Notes under the pieces: model-generated
Databases searched by the model: none
What the model was told of the DNA's origin: nothing
The model's input: the letters and a program-made list of their open reading frames with translations, nothing else
Position numbers and translations under genes: made by a program
In this document: one piece after another, positions 5,759-6,130 of the stretch
How positions within the stretch are numbered: position 1 is the first letter of the stretch
Layout: the number at the start of each line of letters is the position of its first letter
Assembly: GCA_030597435.1 (NCBI GenBank)
Contig: JAUVRV010000181.1
Span: forward strand, 1 to 6,130
Direction of reading: 5' to 3'
Origin: Gemmatimonadales bacterium
GTDB lineage: Bacteria; Gemmatimonadota; Gemmatimonadetes; Gemmatimonadales; GWC2-71-9
Length of the DNA stretch: 6,130 bases

Positions 5759-6130
5759 GAAGCAGCTCCTCCTCCCTGCCCCTGCTGCTCTTGCTGCCGC
5801 TGCTAATCTCCGCGGCGAGCTGCCGGTCGGATCCCAATGCCCAAATCACCCTCCGCGTCTTGAACTGGGCCACCGATCTAGAGGTCATGGCCGAGCAGCG
5901 AATTGCTGACGGTTTTGCAGAATTGCACCCCGAAGTCCGCGTGATCGTCGAGTCGATCGTGAGCAACTACGGCGAGAAGTTGGCCACCGAGATAGCCTCG
6001 GGGAGCCCGCCGGATGTGTTTCTCCTCGACGCATCTGATGTGCCAATCTTCGTCGAACGAGGACTCGTTCTCGATCTCAGTCCCTATGCAACACGGGTCG
6101 GCTATGAACCCGAGCGTGTGTTCTCCGAAG
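5755..6130 (+). CDS. Extracellular solute-binding lipoprotein, family 1 (sugar ABC importer), 3' partial
   Basis: The gene starts at ATG 5755, overlapping the ATPase stop as ATGA, and runs off the right edge after 125 complete codons. The N-terminus is a lipoprotein signal peptide: one Arg, a Ser run, a Leu-rich core (LPLLLLLPLLIS) and the lipobox SAASC, with the lipidated Cys at residue 23. The mature part starts with the typical first strand of family 1 binding proteins (ITLRVLNWATD), then a helix with IADGFAELHPEVRV and the hinge-region motif LATEIASGSPPDVFLLD, followed by VERGLVLDLSPY. About 125 of the usual 400-450 residues are present. It should capture a carbohydrate outside the membrane and deliver it to permeases, probably encoded next. 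There is almost no ribosome binding site, so translation is probably coupled to the ATPase. Residue +2 after Cys is Arg, not the Asp that retains lipoproteins in the inner membrane of enterobacteria. The substrate is not predictable. Confidence 0.92.
   Translation, partial: MRSSSSSLPLLLLLPLLISAASCRSDPNAQITLRVLNWATDLEVMAEQRIADGFAELHPEVRVIVESIVSNYGEKLATEIASGSPPDVFLLDASDVPIFVERGLVLDLSPYATRVGYEPERVFSE

Noticed and set aside
5535..5966. Minus-strand open frame of 143 codons over the ATPase/binding-protein junction
   Set aside because: Both plus-strand genes here are certain from motifs, and the antisense translation shows no recognisable domain.

Overview
The window is bacterial DNA, GC-rich by eye (high fifties percent), with tightly packed genes that all lie on the + strand. 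The phylum cannot be fixed from this sequence. A lipoprotein-type sugar-binding protein, an intracellular trehalase-like glycosidase and a bacterial Dph6-related PP-loop protein would suit an uncultivated GC-rich environmental lineage (for example Gemmatimonadota, Latescibacterota or Chloroflexota), but this is a guess. There are six protein-coding genes, the first and last cut by the window edges. I found no tRNA, rRNA, CRISPR array or mobile element.

Positions 1-1297 hold a two-gene unit. The first gene (2-613, 5' end outside the window) encodes a membrane protein that ends in a histidine-kinase-like dimerisation helix pair and has no ATP-binding domain. The second (650-1297) starts behind a clear AGGAG ribosome binding site and encodes an all-helical protein of unknown function, faintly like HEPN proteins but without their catalytic residues. 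Its reading frame stays open for 91 codons after its stop.

Positions 1298-1716 (419 bp) separate this unit from the next. This gap holds weak hairpins, a plausible sigma70-type promoter (TTGATG-17 bp-TACTAT, 1533-1561) and two GTT...AAC quasi-palindromes (1587-1596 and 1606-1623) that could be operators for the operon downstream.

Positions 1717-6130 look like one operon: a Dph6-related ATP-pyrophosphatase, then 9 bp, a 753-residue (alpha/alpha)6-barrel glycoside hydrolase without a signal peptide, an 8-bp overlap, a MalK/UgpC-type ABC importer ATPase, a 4-bp ATGA overlap, and a family 1 solute-binding lipoprotein that runs off the right edge. The simplest reading is carbohydrate uptake. The lipoprotein captures an oligosaccharide or glycoside, permeases presumably encoded beyond the window import it using the ATPase, and the cytoplasmic hydrolase cleaves it. 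The PP-loop protein has no obvious role in sugar use, which makes its place at the head of the operon the main puzzle. Other points to follow up are two Glu-for-Asp positions in the hydrolase active-site motifs and the incomplete kinase-like protein.
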